From positions 73,043-137,042 of the forward strand of contig CAJMOB010000006.1 in the NCBI GenBank assembly GCA_905214925.1: a stretch of 64,000 nt of DNA, read 5' to 3'. Origin of the DNA: Scybalomonas sp905214925. Its GTDB lineage: Bacteria; Bacillota; Clostridia; Lachnospirales; Lachnospiraceae. Each line of letters starts with the position of its first letter. Within the stretch, counting starts at the first letter, position 1. Below are positions 8,724 through 17,657 of the stretch, piece by piece. The translations under genes were made by a program, and so were the position numbers. The notes under the pieces are model-generated. The model was not told the DNA's origin. It did no database searches and was given only the letters and a program-made list of their open reading frames with translations.

Positions 8724-9749
8724 TTACTTCTCAATCTGATCAAATGTCTCTGCCGCTTGATCCGCTAAATCTTTTGGAATTGTAATTCCTAAATTTTTTG
8801 CAACTTCTGTATTTTGATAAAAGGAAGCTTCTGTTATCACTTCATACTCCATATCACCGGCCTTTGCTTCTCCTTTTAATACTTTTGCTGCCATCTTCCC
8901 TGTCTCTTTTCCAAGAGCGACAAAGTCAAGCCCCATAGCTGCCAAACAGCCTTTTTTTACCTGTTCAATTTCACTTCCAAACACTGGAATCCCTTTTTTA
9001 TTTGCCTTATCTAAAATAACAGAAAGAGAACTAACAACCGTGTTATCCGTTAAATTGGTAATGCAATCCACTTTCCCAACTAAATTATCGGCTGCAAGTG
9101 GAATATCCGCTGTCGTTGAAATTCCGCTTTCTACAATTTCAAATCCATATTCCGGTGCTAATTTTTTATATTCTTCAATGCTTGATACCGAATTCACTTC
9201 ACTTGTACTGTACATAATTCCAATTTTCTTCGCCTCTGGCAACAATTGGCGAATCATTTGTAATTGCTGTTCTACAGGAAGTTTATCGCTTGTTCCTGTT
9301 ACCTCTCCTACAGGTTTTTTATCCTCAGTTGCTAATTTTGCCATCACAGGATCCGTTACTGCTGTGTAAATCACTGGAATGTCCGTATTCTTTGTTAGAC
9401 TATAAGCACTTTGTGCCATCGGTGTTGCAATCGCACAAATTAGATCGGTCTTTTTCGATTGAAAATTATTAATAATCTGCGTACCCGTCGCTCCATCTGC
9501 ATTAGCATTTTCATAATAAACGGTTAAATTCTCCCCGTCTTTAATTCCTTCCTCTGCAAGTCCTTCCAAAAATCCTTCACGACAATTATCGAGAGACCCA
9601 TGCACTGCAAATTGTGCGATTCCCACAGTATAGGATTTCTCGCCTTGTGATGCACTCGTTGTTCCCTTTGCTCCACTTGTGCCACCACATCCTACAAGCA
9701 TGGCTGTTGTCATTATTGTTACAAGTAATGTTGCGATTGATTTTCTCAT
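8724..9749 (-). CDS. ABC substrate-binding lipoprotein (COG2984), probable tryptophan binding
   Basis: 341 residues from MRKSIATLL, with GGAGG 8 bases before this ATG. The signal peptide ends in the lipobox LVGC, so the mature protein is lipid-anchored from that Cys. It belongs to the PF04392 family (COG2984): VGIAQFAVHGSLDNCREGFLEGL at the N-terminus and IPVIYTAVTDPVMAKL in the middle are typical. First gene of the operon and the one directly behind the T-box leader. The tryptophan assignment rests on the T-box specifier and family literature, not on visible ligand residues. Confidence 0.85.
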   Translation of the reverse strand: MRKSIATLLVTIMTTAMLVGCGGTSGAKGTTSASQGEKSYTVGIAQFAVHGSLDNCREGFLEGLAEEGIKDGENLTVYYENANADGATGTQIINNFQSKKTDLICAIATPMAQSAYSLTKNTDIPVIYTAVTDPVMAKLATEDKKPVGEVTGTSDKLPVEQQLQMIRQLLPEAKKIGIMYSTSEVNSVSSIEEYKKLAPEYGFEIVESGISTTADIPLAADNLVGKVDCITNLTDNTVVSSLSVILDKANKKGIPVFGSEIEQVKKGCLAAMGLDFVALGKETGKMAAKVLKGEAKAGDMEYEVITEASFYQNTEVAKNLGITIPKDLADQAAETFDQIEK

Positions 9750-9829
9750 AATTTTTTCCTCCATAGATCAAATAATAGTTTCTGTTTCGTTTTGTTAGAG
9801 GAAGGAAGTGAACGATAAGAATGTAGTGT

Positions 9830-9855
9830 TTTTTTATTTCATAGGAAACCACCAC
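9830..9855 (-). repeat. dispersed repeat, copy 2 (inverted)
   Basis: Reverse complement of the element at 6118-6143 with two mismatches. Its ATAGGAAA (9841-9848) also pairs with TTTCCTAT at 9881-9888 around an inner ACATTAATGT palindrome, so a hairpin can form just after the T-box terminator. Confidence 0.6.
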
Positions 9856-9888
9856 TTTTACACATTAATGTAACAATGTATTTCCTAT

Positions 9889-10150
9889 AAAAAAAAGTCC
9901 CAGACATAGTTTCCTATGCCTGAGACGAATCTACATTCCGCGGTACCACTCAGATTGACTTTAAAAGTCCACTTCATTCATATACTAACATATATGCCAC
10001 TTAGATAACGGTCGTGGTTTCCGTCGCTCCCTACTCTTATTCAAGAACGCCCTCAAAAGTCCATTCAACAATTCACGCCATATTATGCTCTCACCCATGC
10101 ATAACTCTCTGTCATATTGTGAAATAGTCTACTACTCTTTCTCAACGGTT
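9889..10150 (-). promoter_or_regulatory. T-box leader, probable tRNA-Trp (UGG specifier)
   Basis: On the minus strand, about 260 bases with T-box architecture. A stem I region carries the AGAGAG element. A specifier-loop signature GAA-TGG-AC precedes CTTTTGAGGGC, with the specifier TGG at 10061-10063. The T-box core GAGTGGTACCGCGG is at 9938-9952. A terminator stem (GTCTCAGGCATAG paired with CTATGTCTGGGAC, 9897-9926) is followed by eight T residues. Uncharged tRNA would stabilise the antiterminator and switch on the importer. The specifier call is by pattern and should be confirmed by a stem I fold. Confidence 0.9.
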
Positions 10151-10204
10151 TTCTTTGTATGAGAAACACGTATTACGAATTCCTCAAGTTTCTTGTTGTC
10201 ATTT

Positions 10205-10233
10205 ATCATACTCAGTTTTCCTGTATTTGTCAA
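10205..10233 (-). promoter_or_regulatory. promoter of T-box ABC importer operon
   Basis: Perfect TTGACA (10228-10233), 17-base spacer, TATGAT (10205-10210) on the minus strand. Transcription should start near 10198, just ahead of T-box stem I. Confidence 0.9.
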
Positions 10234-10319
10234 CTACTTTTTTCCAATTTTTTATTTTTTTGCAATAGACAAGCAATAAAATTTCATTTTTCAGTTATTT
10301 TTATAAGCATAAAGACAAT

Positions 10320-10364
10320 AAAAAAAAACGGAAAAGGAGAGACGATAATCGTCTCTCCTTTTCC
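10320..10364 (-). terminator. terminator after yajC
   Basis: GGAAAAGGAGAGACGAT and its perfect reverse complement separated by one base (10330-10364), followed on the minus strand by a run of T residues. It ends the tgt-yajC transcript. Confidence 0.9.
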
Positions 10365-10371
10365 ACTTTTC

Positions 10372-10674
10372 TTATTTTTTCTCCAAGTCTACAGAAGAAT
10401 TAGAATTTAATTTCTCAACTTGCGCGATGGCTTGTTTTTGCATTGGAATTCTACAGTTTTTATTGTTACCAAATTCTACAATCACTGTGTCATCCATAAC
10501 ATCTAAAATAATACCATAGAAACCACTTGTTGTAATAACACTGTCTCCTGGCGCCATAGATGCCCATAATGTTTCCATCTGTTTTTGTTGTTTTTTCTGT
10601 GGACGAATAGACATAAAGTAAATCAATCCACCAAACAGAATGATATAAGCTACAATCATTACAATACCTTGCAT
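10372..10674 (-). CDS. yajC: preprotein translocase accessory subunit YajC
   Basis: 100 residues. One N-terminal membrane helix (IVMIVAYIILFGGLIYFMSIRP) is followed by the family signature RPQKKQQKQM and a small cytosolic domain GDSVITTSGFYGIILDVMDDTVIVEFG. It associates with SecDF/YidC at the membrane. It starts 3 bases after the tgt stop with AAAAGGAG ahead, so it is cotranscribed with tgt, as in many bacteria. Confidence 0.95.
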   Translation of the reverse strand: MQGIVMIVAYIILFGGLIYFMSIRPQKKQQKQMETLWASMAPGDSVITTSGFYGIILDVMDDTVIVEFGNNKNCRIPMQKQAIAQVEKLNSNSSVDLEKK

Positions 10675-10677
10675 TGC

Positions 10678-11826
10678 TTATTCTCCTTTTCTTTTTTTAT
10701 CATGTATCAAAAAGCCTTCTAATTTAGACTTTTTATACTCCTTATATCTACCTTGTTCAATTGCTTCTCGAATTTCTTCCATCATTGTATTATAGAAGTA
10801 AAGATTGTGAAGCACACAAAGTCTCATTCCAAGCATTTCTTTTGCTTTTAACAAATGTCTGATATAGGCTCTGCTATAAGTTTTACAAGCTGGACACTGA
10901 CATCCCTCTTCGATTGGACGTGGATCTAATTCATGCTTTTTATTGAATAAATTGATCTTTCCTTGATTAGTATAAACATGTCCATGACGACCATTTCTTG
11001 TTGGATAGACACAGTCAAAGAAATCAACACCACGATCAACAGCTTCTAAAATATTGGCTGGTGTTCCAACACCCATTAAGTAAGTTGGCTTCTCTTCTGG
11101 AAGATGTGGAACAACTTCATCAAGAATTCGGTACATTTCCTCATGACTTTCTCCAACTGCAAGCCCACCAATGGCATATCCATCTAAGTCCATTTTCGCA
11201 ATTGTTTTTGCATGTTCAATACGAATATCTTCATAAGTTCCACCTTGATTGATGGCAAATAACATTTGATCTTTATTGACCGTATCTTCTAAAGAATTCA
11301 AACGTGCCATTTCTGTTTTACAACGTTCTAACCATCTCGTTGTACGATCTACAGACTTTTGCACATATTCCTTTGTAGAAGGATAAGGAATACATTCATC
11401 AAACGCCATTGCAATCGTAGATCCTAAATTGGACTGTATTTGCATACTTTCCTCTGGACCCATAAAAATTTTACGCCCATCAATATGTGACTGGAAGGAT
11501 ACTCCTTCTTCTTTAATCTTTCTAAGACCAGATAAAGAAAAAACTTGGAATCCGCCAGAGTCTGTTAAAATTGGCTTGTCCCATGCCATAAATTTATGAA
11601 GACCACCGAATTCTTTAATTAACTTATCCCCTGTTCGAACATGAAGATGATACGTATTTGAAAGTTCTACTTGTGTCTTAATCTGTCTTAAATCATCTGT
11701 GCTCACCGCACCTTTGATGGCTGCAACAGTTCCTACATTCATAAAAACAGGCGTCTCAATGACACCATGAACGGTTGTCAAACGACCTCTTTTCGCCTTT
11801 CCATCTTTTTTGATTAATTCGTACAT
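10678..11826 (-). CDS. tgt: tRNA-guanine transglycosylase
   Basis: 382 residues from MYELIKKDG, preferred because GGTGA lies 6-7 bases before it; a GTG/ATG 12 bases earlier is possible. It exchanges guanine-34 for preQ1 in GUN-anticodon tRNAs in queuosine synthesis. Motifs are TDSGGFQVFSL (catalytic Asp), FDECIPYP, GGLAVGE, FDCVYPTRNGRHG (nucleophile Asp) and the zinc site C-x-C-x2-C ... H (CQCPAC ... VLHNLYFY). Full length, all motifs intact. Forms the usual tgt-yajC operon. Confidence 0.97.
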   Translation of the reverse strand: MYELIKKDGKAKRGRLTTVHGVIETPVFMNVGTVAAIKGAVSTDDLRQIKTQVELSNTYHLHVRTGDKLIKEFGGLHKFMAWDKPILTDSGGFQVFSLSGLRKIKEEGVSFQSHIDGRKIFMGPEESMQIQSNLGSTIAMAFDECIPYPSTKEYVQKSVDRTTRWLERCKTEMARLNSLEDTVNKDQMLFAINQGGTYEDIRIEHAKTIAKMDLDGYAIGGLAVGESHEEMYRILDEVVPHLPEEKPTYLMGVGTPANILEAVDRGVDFFDCVYPTRNGRHGHVYTNQGKINLFNKKHELDPRPIEEGCQCPACKTYSRAYIRHLLKAKEMLGMRLCVLHNLYFYNTMMEEIREAIEQGRYKEYKKSKLEGFLIHDKKRKGE

Positions 11827-11896
11827 TTTTTTCACCATTTCTTAAATTTTCTCTAACTTAATTATTGTAACAAAAATTTTCCATAGTGACAAGGGG

Positions 11897-13000
11897 TCAG
11901 CGAATTCTATCATAAAAATCTTTGATACGGTCAAGTCTTGCACTCATATTTAAAAGAAGTTGATCGAGTAATGTACAAGCGGTCATAGCTTCTACAACAA
12001 CAACGGCTCTTGGAACGATTAATGGATCGTGTCTTCCTTTAATTACCATAGTCACCTCTTCTCCTTCCTTGTTTACCGTACGCTGTTCCTTTGCAATAGA
12101 AGGAGTTGGCTTAAATCCTGCTCGAAGTATAATATCACTTCCATCGCTCATTCCCCCTAAAATTCCACCTGCGTGATTGGTTGCTTTTCCAACAGTGCCA
12201 TCTTCCTTTCGAATAAAAGCATCATTATTTTCAGAACCAAAAGCTCTAGTAGCTAAAAATCCATCTCCAATTTCAAATCCTTTCACCGCTCCAATAGAAA
12301 CAATTCCTTTTGCGAGACTGGCACTTAACTTATCAAAAACAGGTTCTCCAACACCTGCTGGCATTCCATGAACGACACATTCTACAACGCCTCCTAAAGA
12401 ATCCATCTCACTCATACAGCCTTCCACATATTTTTGCGCTTTTTCAAAAGCTTCTCTATCTGGCATATATAGTGGATTTTTATCTCTCTCCTCTTTATTA
12501 AACGTTTCAATTTCCACTGTCCCAATGGATTTTGTATAGGCAAAAACCGTAATATTAAGCTGTTCTAATATTTTTAATGCGACCGCTCCACTGGCAACGC
12601 GGGCAATGGTTTCTCTTCCAGAAGAGCGCCCCCCACCTCGATAATCACGAAATCCATATTTACTATCATATGTATAGTCTGCATGTCCTGGACGATATTT
12701 ATCCATAATATTGCTATAATCTTTGGAACGCTGATCCTGATTGAACACAATAAGCGAAATGGAAGTTCCCGTTGTCTTTCCCTCAAATACACCAGATAAA
12801 ATCTCTACCCGATCCGTTTCGTTTCTCTTAGTCGTATATTTTGATTGTCCTGGTTTCCTACGATCTAAATACTTTTGAATATCTTCTTCACAAAGTTCTA
12901 ACCCAGCTGGACAGCCATCAATAACAACTCCAACACCTTTTCCATGAGTTTCTCCCCATGTCGTAATCCGAAATAATGTTCCAAATGTTGATCCTGCCAT
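11897..13000 (-). CDS. aroC: chorismate synthase
   Basis: 367 residues, normal length. It makes chorismate from EPSP with reduced FMN, the last shared step to aromatic amino acids. Conserved stretches are GETHGKGVGVVIDGCPAG at the N-terminus, RPGHADYTY, GGGRSSGRETIARVASGA, and SDGSDIILRAGFKPTPSI near the C-terminus. The serine/histidine/arginine FMN contacts are within these segments. It lies 58 bases upstream of tgt on the same strand. Confidence 0.97.
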   Translation of the reverse strand: MAGSTFGTLFRITTWGETHGKGVGVVIDGCPAGLELCEEDIQKYLDRRKPGQSKYTTKRNETDRVEILSGVFEGKTTGTSISLIVFNQDQRSKDYSNIMDKYRPGHADYTYDSKYGFRDYRGGGRSSGRETIARVASGAVALKILEQLNITVFAYTKSIGTVEIETFNKEERDKNPLYMPDREAFEKAQKYVEGCMSEMDSLGGVVECVVHGMPAGVGEPVFDKLSASLAKGIVSIGAVKGFEIGDGFLATRAFGSENNDAFIRKEDGTVGKATNHAGGILGGMSDGSDIILRAGFKPTPSIAKEQRTVNKEGEEVTMVIKGRHDPLIVPRAVVVVEAMTACTLLDQLLLNMSARLDRIKDFYDRIR

Positions 13001-13171
13001 TTTCTCACACTCTCCTTATCTTTTTCTAAAACCTATCGCTGTTACTAGACAGTATATCGTAGCTTTTCCTTCGTCGCAAGCACCTTTTTCCTGTCTTTTC
13101 CCTTAAGAAGTTATTTTTAAAATTTCTATATCTGTGATATAATGAAACAAATACTTGAAAGGAGCAATACT

Positions 13172-14104
13172 ATGTCAGAAGAAATGAAAGAAACAATGAA
13201 AGAAAATGTCGAATCTATGGCGGATTACGAACAAGAACTAAACGCCTCTTTTCGTAAAATTTCAGAAGGAGATCTGGTAACAGGAACCGTAATCAACGTG
13301 AATGAATCTGAAGTGATCGTTGACTTAAAATATTATGCAGCTGGAGTAATTAAAGCGTCAGAGCTTAGCAACGATCCAAACTTTTCTGCTCTCGCTTCTA
13401 TTCACGAAGGAGATGAAATAACCGCTACTGTCCTTCGTCTTGATGACGGGGAAGGAAACCTCCTTCTTTCTATGAAAGAAGCAAGCGATATCCTTGCCTG
13501 GAAAAAACTCGCTACTTATCAGGAAGAAGGTACGGTTCTTCATGTCAAAGTAGGTGGTATTGTAAACGCTGGTGTTATCGCTTATGTAGAAGGAATCCGT
13601 GGATTTATTCCAGCTTCTCAAATCGGTCTTACTTATGTAGAAGATTTAAACCCTCTTCTTGGAACAGAACTTGATGTCAAAGTTATTACCGTAGACGAAG
13701 CGAAAGAACGCCTTGTCCTTTCTGGAAAAGAAGTGGCAAAAGATAAGGCAGAAGAAGAATTACAACATAAAATCTCTCGTATCGTACCAGGGACAATTGT
13801 AGAAGGAACCGTAGAAACATTAATGCCTTATGGTGCATTTGTAAGCATTGGAAACGGATTAACAGGCCTTGTACATATTTCTCAAATTTGTCAAAAACGT
13901 ATTAAAAAGCCTTCTGAAGTATTAAAAGAAGGACAGACAGTAAAAGTTAAGATTTTAGATACTGACAACGGAAAAATTAGTTTAAGCATGAAAGCATTAG
14001 AGGATGAAATGGTGGATGATCAAGTAGAAGAAGTATTTGAACTTCCAGAATCAGAAGCAACTACAACAAGCCTTGCTTCTCTTTTAAAAGGTATTAAACT
14101 TTAA
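13172..14104 (+). CDS. S1 RNA-binding domain protein (RpsA-like, three S1 repeats)
   Basis: 310 residues from MSEEMKET, with AAAGGAG 7-8 bases before ATG; an upstream ATG lacks a site. Three S1 OB-fold repeats at about residues 38-108, 118-188 and 203-275. The third is the most canonical: GTIVEGTVETLMPYGAFVSI ... TGLVHISQI ... KVKILDTDNGKISLSMKAL. This is the short clostridial RpsA-like form, not the six-repeat ribosomal protein S1. It probably binds mRNA during translation; the exact role is unknown. Monocistronic. Confidence 0.9.
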   Translation: MSEEMKETMKENVESMADYEQELNASFRKISEGDLVTGTVINVNESEVIVDLKYYAAGVIKASELSNDPNFSALASIHEGDEITATVLRLDDGEGNLLLSMKEASDILAWKKLATYQEEGTVLHVKVGGIVNAGVIAYVEGIRGFIPASQIGLTYVEDLNPLLGTELDVKVITVDEAKERLVLSGKEVAKDKAEEELQHKISRIVPGTIVEGTVETLMPYGAFVSIGNGLTGLVHISQICQKRIKKPSEVLKEGQTVKVKILDTDNGKISLSMKALEDEMVDDQVEEVFELPESEATTTSLASLLKGIKL

Positions 14105-14140
14105 GCAAAGATAGCTTTCATAACACAAGAAAGAAACGAA

Positions 14141-14187
14141 TAAAGAAAGCCTCTTTATGGTAATCCCCATAAAAAGGCTTTCTTTAT
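14141..14187. terminator. bidirectional terminator
   Basis: AAAGAAAGCCTCTTTATGG paired with CCATAAAAAGGCTTTCTTT. A-rich and T-rich flanks allow it to serve the S1 gene on one strand and the HD-GYP gene on the other. Confidence 0.85.
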
Positions 14188-14193
14188 TCATCT

Positions 14194-15291
14194 TTATTCG
14201 TCTTCGCTTTTCTTTATGCTAGTATCTTCATGGTACATACTAGCAATTTCATCTTTTAATTGTAACAAACAATCTAAAAGTATTGGATTAAATTGACCAC
14301 ATTCCCCATTTAAAATCATCTGAATGGCCGTATCCTCCCCATATGCTTCTTTATACACTCGCTTACTTACAAGGGCATCATATACATCAGCAATGGATAC
14401 AATCTGTCCCCAAATGGAAATTTCATTTCCTTTTAATCCATCTGGATATCCTCTACCGTCCCACCGTTCATGATGATGACGACAAATATCGTAGGCATAT
14501 TTATAAATTTCACTATTTCGAATCTCTGGGATACTATCAAGCAATTCACAACCACGAATCGTATGTGTTTTCATAATTTCGAACTCTTCTTTTGTCAACT
14601 TTCCAGGTTTATTTAAAATTTGATCAGAAATTGCAATTTTCCCAACATCATGCATAACAGCTGCATCTTGTATCAATAAGATCTCTTCTTCTGGAATACT
14701 ATATTCCGGATAGTCGTGGTTAATTTTGTTTAGGAAAATCCCAGTTAATTTTCGAATTCTTTGAACATGTTCTCCCGATTCACAATGGCGAAATTCAATA
14801 GCAGTGGATAACGTGTCAATAATAGAACTATTGAGCTTTTGGATCTTTTTCGCCTGTTCCTTTAAGGCTTCTTCTTGAATTTCCACAACGTGATTGAGAT
14901 ATTCTCTCTTTTTATAAAGCTCAATGATATTATCAATTCTTCGTCCAATCATCTCTGGCAGAAATGGTTTACCAATCACATCGACAACACCCATTTCATA
15001 CCCTCGTCTTAACGCCTCCATAGAATCTTCTGCTGTGATTAAAAACACTGGTATTTTCTCTAACATTCCCCTTATTTTCATCTCATCTAACAGCATAAAT
15101 CCATTCATAACTGGCATCCAAAGATCTAATAAAACAGCTCCAATCTCATTTCCATATTGGACTAATAACTGTAATGCTTGCTCCCCATCTTTCGCTTCTA
15201 ACGTGTTATATTTGTCCTTAAATACTTCGACTAAAATAGCTCGATTTAACTCAATATCATCTACAACTAATATTGTCTGTCTTTCCACCAT
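14194..15291 (-). CDS. response regulator with HD-GYP phosphodiesterase domain
   Basis: 365 residues from MVERQTIL; GAGG lies 8 bases before this ATG. An N-terminal receiver domain (about 1-120) has the acidic pair VVDD, phospho-acceptor Asp in LLDLWMPVMNG, and conserved Lys in IGKPF. A coiled-coil linker (about 125-155) leads to an HD-GYP domain: HDVGKIAI, then THTIRG and HHERWDGRGYPDG. All metal and GYP residues are present, so cyclic-di-GMP hydrolysis is plausible. No sensor kinase is adjacent, so the input is unknown. A GGDEF protein lies at 36 kb. Confidence 0.9.
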   Translation of the reverse strand: MVERQTILVVDDIELNRAILVEVFKDKYNTLEAKDGEQALQLLVQYGNEIGAVLLDLWMPVMNGFMLLDEMKIRGMLEKIPVFLITAEDSMEALRRGYEMGVVDVIGKPFLPEMIGRRIDNIIELYKKREYLNHVVEIQEEALKEQAKKIQKLNSSIIDTLSTAIEFRHCESGEHVQRIRKLTGIFLNKINHDYPEYSIPEEEILLIQDAAVMHDVGKIAISDQILNKPGKLTKEEFEIMKTHTIRGCELLDSIPEIRNSEIYKYAYDICRHHHERWDGRGYPDGLKGNEISIWGQIVSIADVYDALVSKRVYKEAYGEDTAIQMILNGECGQFNPILLDCLLQLKDEIASMYHEDTSIKKSEDE

Positions 15292-15415
15292 TTTCTTATC
15301 CTCTCCTGTCTCTTGAACCATTTTATATCCTTAGATCTCTTTTAGTTTAAGGATACAATTTTCGATCCAAAAAATCAATGTATTAAGAAATGATTTCGAT
15401 ACACACTCCTCTTTT

Positions 15416-17656
15416 TTATAATCTTCTTCTACGATATGCAACAACGCCCCCGATTGCTAATACAATCACTGGTACGCCATAAATAGAAGCGGTTGATAAC
15501 ACTTTTTGTGTAAACTCTGTATAAACACCATACTCTGTTGTGATGGATTTGGCCCGAACGGAAATTTTGTCTTCTTGTTGATTTAAATAATTGGTTCCAT
15601 TTAAGAAGAAATTCAAATTGGCATCACCACTATATTGATTGATTTGACTATCCCATTGATTCAAACAATAAGTCACTATCATCTGTGGCTCTTCTTCTTT
15701 TTCTACTATTGCAGATAAAACAAATGGTCCGTCTTCATCCTCTTTTGCTTTCTTTGTAATATCAGACTCTAAGTCTTTCTTTAAATAAGACTTTTCTGTG
15801 GAAGAAAGCAAGGCTGTTACTGTATAATCGCTGTCCTCTGTTTCTTCTTGAATTTTTAATCCACCAGCCATTGGCAACAGAACAAATAAATTATCATTTT
15901 GTAATGGCGTTGTAATCGTATGATATCCGTATTCAGGCACTAAGAATACTGGTTGCCCTTGCATATAATAATTGGTATCTTGTTCAATGACAACTCCACT
16001 GTCTACTGTGATTCCATAAGTTTCTAAAAACTCATTTAAGTTTGGAAGTTCATCAGCCAATGGATCTAACAACACATAAAGGCGACCACCTTTTTTCATA
16101 TAAGACTTCAACTGTTTGATTGTATCCTTTGTAAAGTCTTTTTGTGGGCCGTTAATAAGAAGCATAGATGCATCTTCTGGAACTTTTCCGGCAGTTACTA
16201 AATTCAACTCTTCCACTTGATAATTATCATTTTCTAGTTTCGTTGTCACATCACTGCCAAGACTGATCTCTCCATGACCGACAAGCTCATAGATCATAGG
16301 CGCCTCATCACTTGTAACATAATTAATGGCCTCTGTCACTTTTTGCTCAATATTTAAAGACTCAGGATATTGAGAGCCAGAATAATAGTCATAAGAATAG
16401 CTTACAAAATCATTGCTACTCACATATCTTCCTTTCTCTCCACTTGTAACAATAACACTACCTTCTGTGGCCGTTTCTCCATCGGATAAATATTTTTTCC
16501 CAAAGTTTGGATATTGTTCTAAATCTTTATATTTTAAAGAAACATTTTTAGAAGTCTTTGCATATTGCTGTAAAATCTTTTTATAAATTAAATTGGCATC
16601 ACTTTTTGCACTGAGCATATAGATCGTAACTTCTTTATCCAATCCTTGTAAGATTTTCTTTGTCTGTTTTGAAATCGTATACATCTGATTGCTTGTCACA
16701 TCATAACTAAAATCCGCTTTTGTAACAACTACATTGGCAACAAGGCAAATAGCAATAAAAATTCCTGCTAACGACATAGAAACAGCACCTTGTCTTCCCG
16801 TTTCCCTTTTAAATACAATAATTGTTAAAAATAAGAAAGCAAGAATAAACGATAAATAATAAATAATAGAAGATAAGTTTAAAATACCGCCTGCAAAATC
16901 ATCAAATCGAGCCAGCACAGAAAACCATGCGATAATCTGGGCAACACCATCTTCATATAATTCTGCTTTCCATGCATAAATTCCAAAAATACAAACAACA
17001 CCAATAGCAAAAACGCATAGAGAAATCCATGTTTTCTTTGATTTTATGTAAAAACAAATGGCTACAATAGCAACAACTAACAGTAAAAATACAATCGTAT
17101 ATCTTGGTCTTGATGGAATATTTTGTACCGCATTTTCTGCTAAAAACATAAAAAGGACTGCGCCAAAACTTAGAGCTGCTGCAATCATCGGATTATCGGT
17201 AATGGAGGATAAGAAAATACCGACTGCAATTAGAGCAGATCCCATTAAAAAATATCCTAAAAATCCAGTGGCTAATGCTCCATAATTCATCGTTCCAAAT
17301 AGTCCTGAAATCACTGGGAAAATAGCTGCAATCACAAGCGCAATGGCAAATAACGTTTCTGCTGCTAAATATTTTCCAATAATCACAAAGGATACTTTAA
17401 CAGGAGAAGTTAAGAGCAACTGATCTGTCTTTTGCTTCCTCTCTTCTGCCACTAATTTCATCGTTAAAATTGGAACAACAACAATTAATAAAATAACAAT
17501 TGACATTAAAACATAATTACTATAATCCATTAATGCATAGGTCAAACAATAATGAGAATAATAAATACCACCTGCTGCTACAAAAAATGCAATAAAGACA
17601 TAGGCAAGCATTGAATGTAAATAAGAAAAAAGTTCTTTTTTATAAAGATTCCACAT
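15416..17656 (-). CDS. GldF-GldG fusion: ABC-2 permease joined to an auxiliary extracellular domain
   Basis: 746 residues. The first ~230 form an ABC-2 type permease with about six helices (MWNLYKKELFSYLHS ... MKLVAEERKQKTDQLLLTSPV is the signature). One or two more helices precede a large extracytoplasmic ABC_transp_aux/GldG-like domain (about 310-700), and a final helix (VLSTASIYGVPVIVLAIGGVVAY) anchors the C-terminus before YRRRRL. In Bacteroidetes GldF and GldG are separate; here they are one chain. It lies 1 base after the ATPase stop. The substrate is unknown; gliding is not implied. Confidence 0.85.
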   Translation of the reverse strand: MWNLYKKELFSYLHSMLAYVFIAFFVAAGGIYYSHYCLTYALMDYSNYVLMSIVILLIVVVPILTMKLVAEERKQKTDQLLLTSPVKVSFVIIGKYLAAETLFAIALVIAAIFPVISGLFGTMNYGALATGFLGYFLMGSALIAVGIFLSSITDNPMIAAALSFGAVLFMFLAENAVQNIPSRPRYTIVFLLLVVAIVAICFYIKSKKTWISLCVFAIGVVCIFGIYAWKAELYEDGVAQIIAWFSVLARFDDFAGGILNLSSIIYYLSFILAFLFLTIIVFKRETGRQGAVSMSLAGIFIAICLVANVVVTKADFSYDVTSNQMYTISKQTKKILQGLDKEVTIYMLSAKSDANLIYKKILQQYAKTSKNVSLKYKDLEQYPNFGKKYLSDGETATEGSVIVTSGEKGRYVSSNDFVSYSYDYYSGSQYPESLNIEQKVTEAINYVTSDEAPMIYELVGHGEISLGSDVTTKLENDNYQVEELNLVTAGKVPEDASMLLINGPQKDFTKDTIKQLKSYMKKGGRLYVLLDPLADELPNLNEFLETYGITVDSGVVIEQDTNYYMQGQPVFLVPEYGYHTITTPLQNDNLFVLLPMAGGLKIQEETEDSDYTVTALLSSTEKSYLKKDLESDITKKAKEDEDGPFVLSAIVEKEEEPQMIVTYCLNQWDSQINQYSGDANLNFFLNGTNYLNQQEDKISVRAKSITTEYGVYTEFTQKVLSTASIYGVPVIVLAIGGVVAYRRRRL

Positions 17657-17657
17657 C

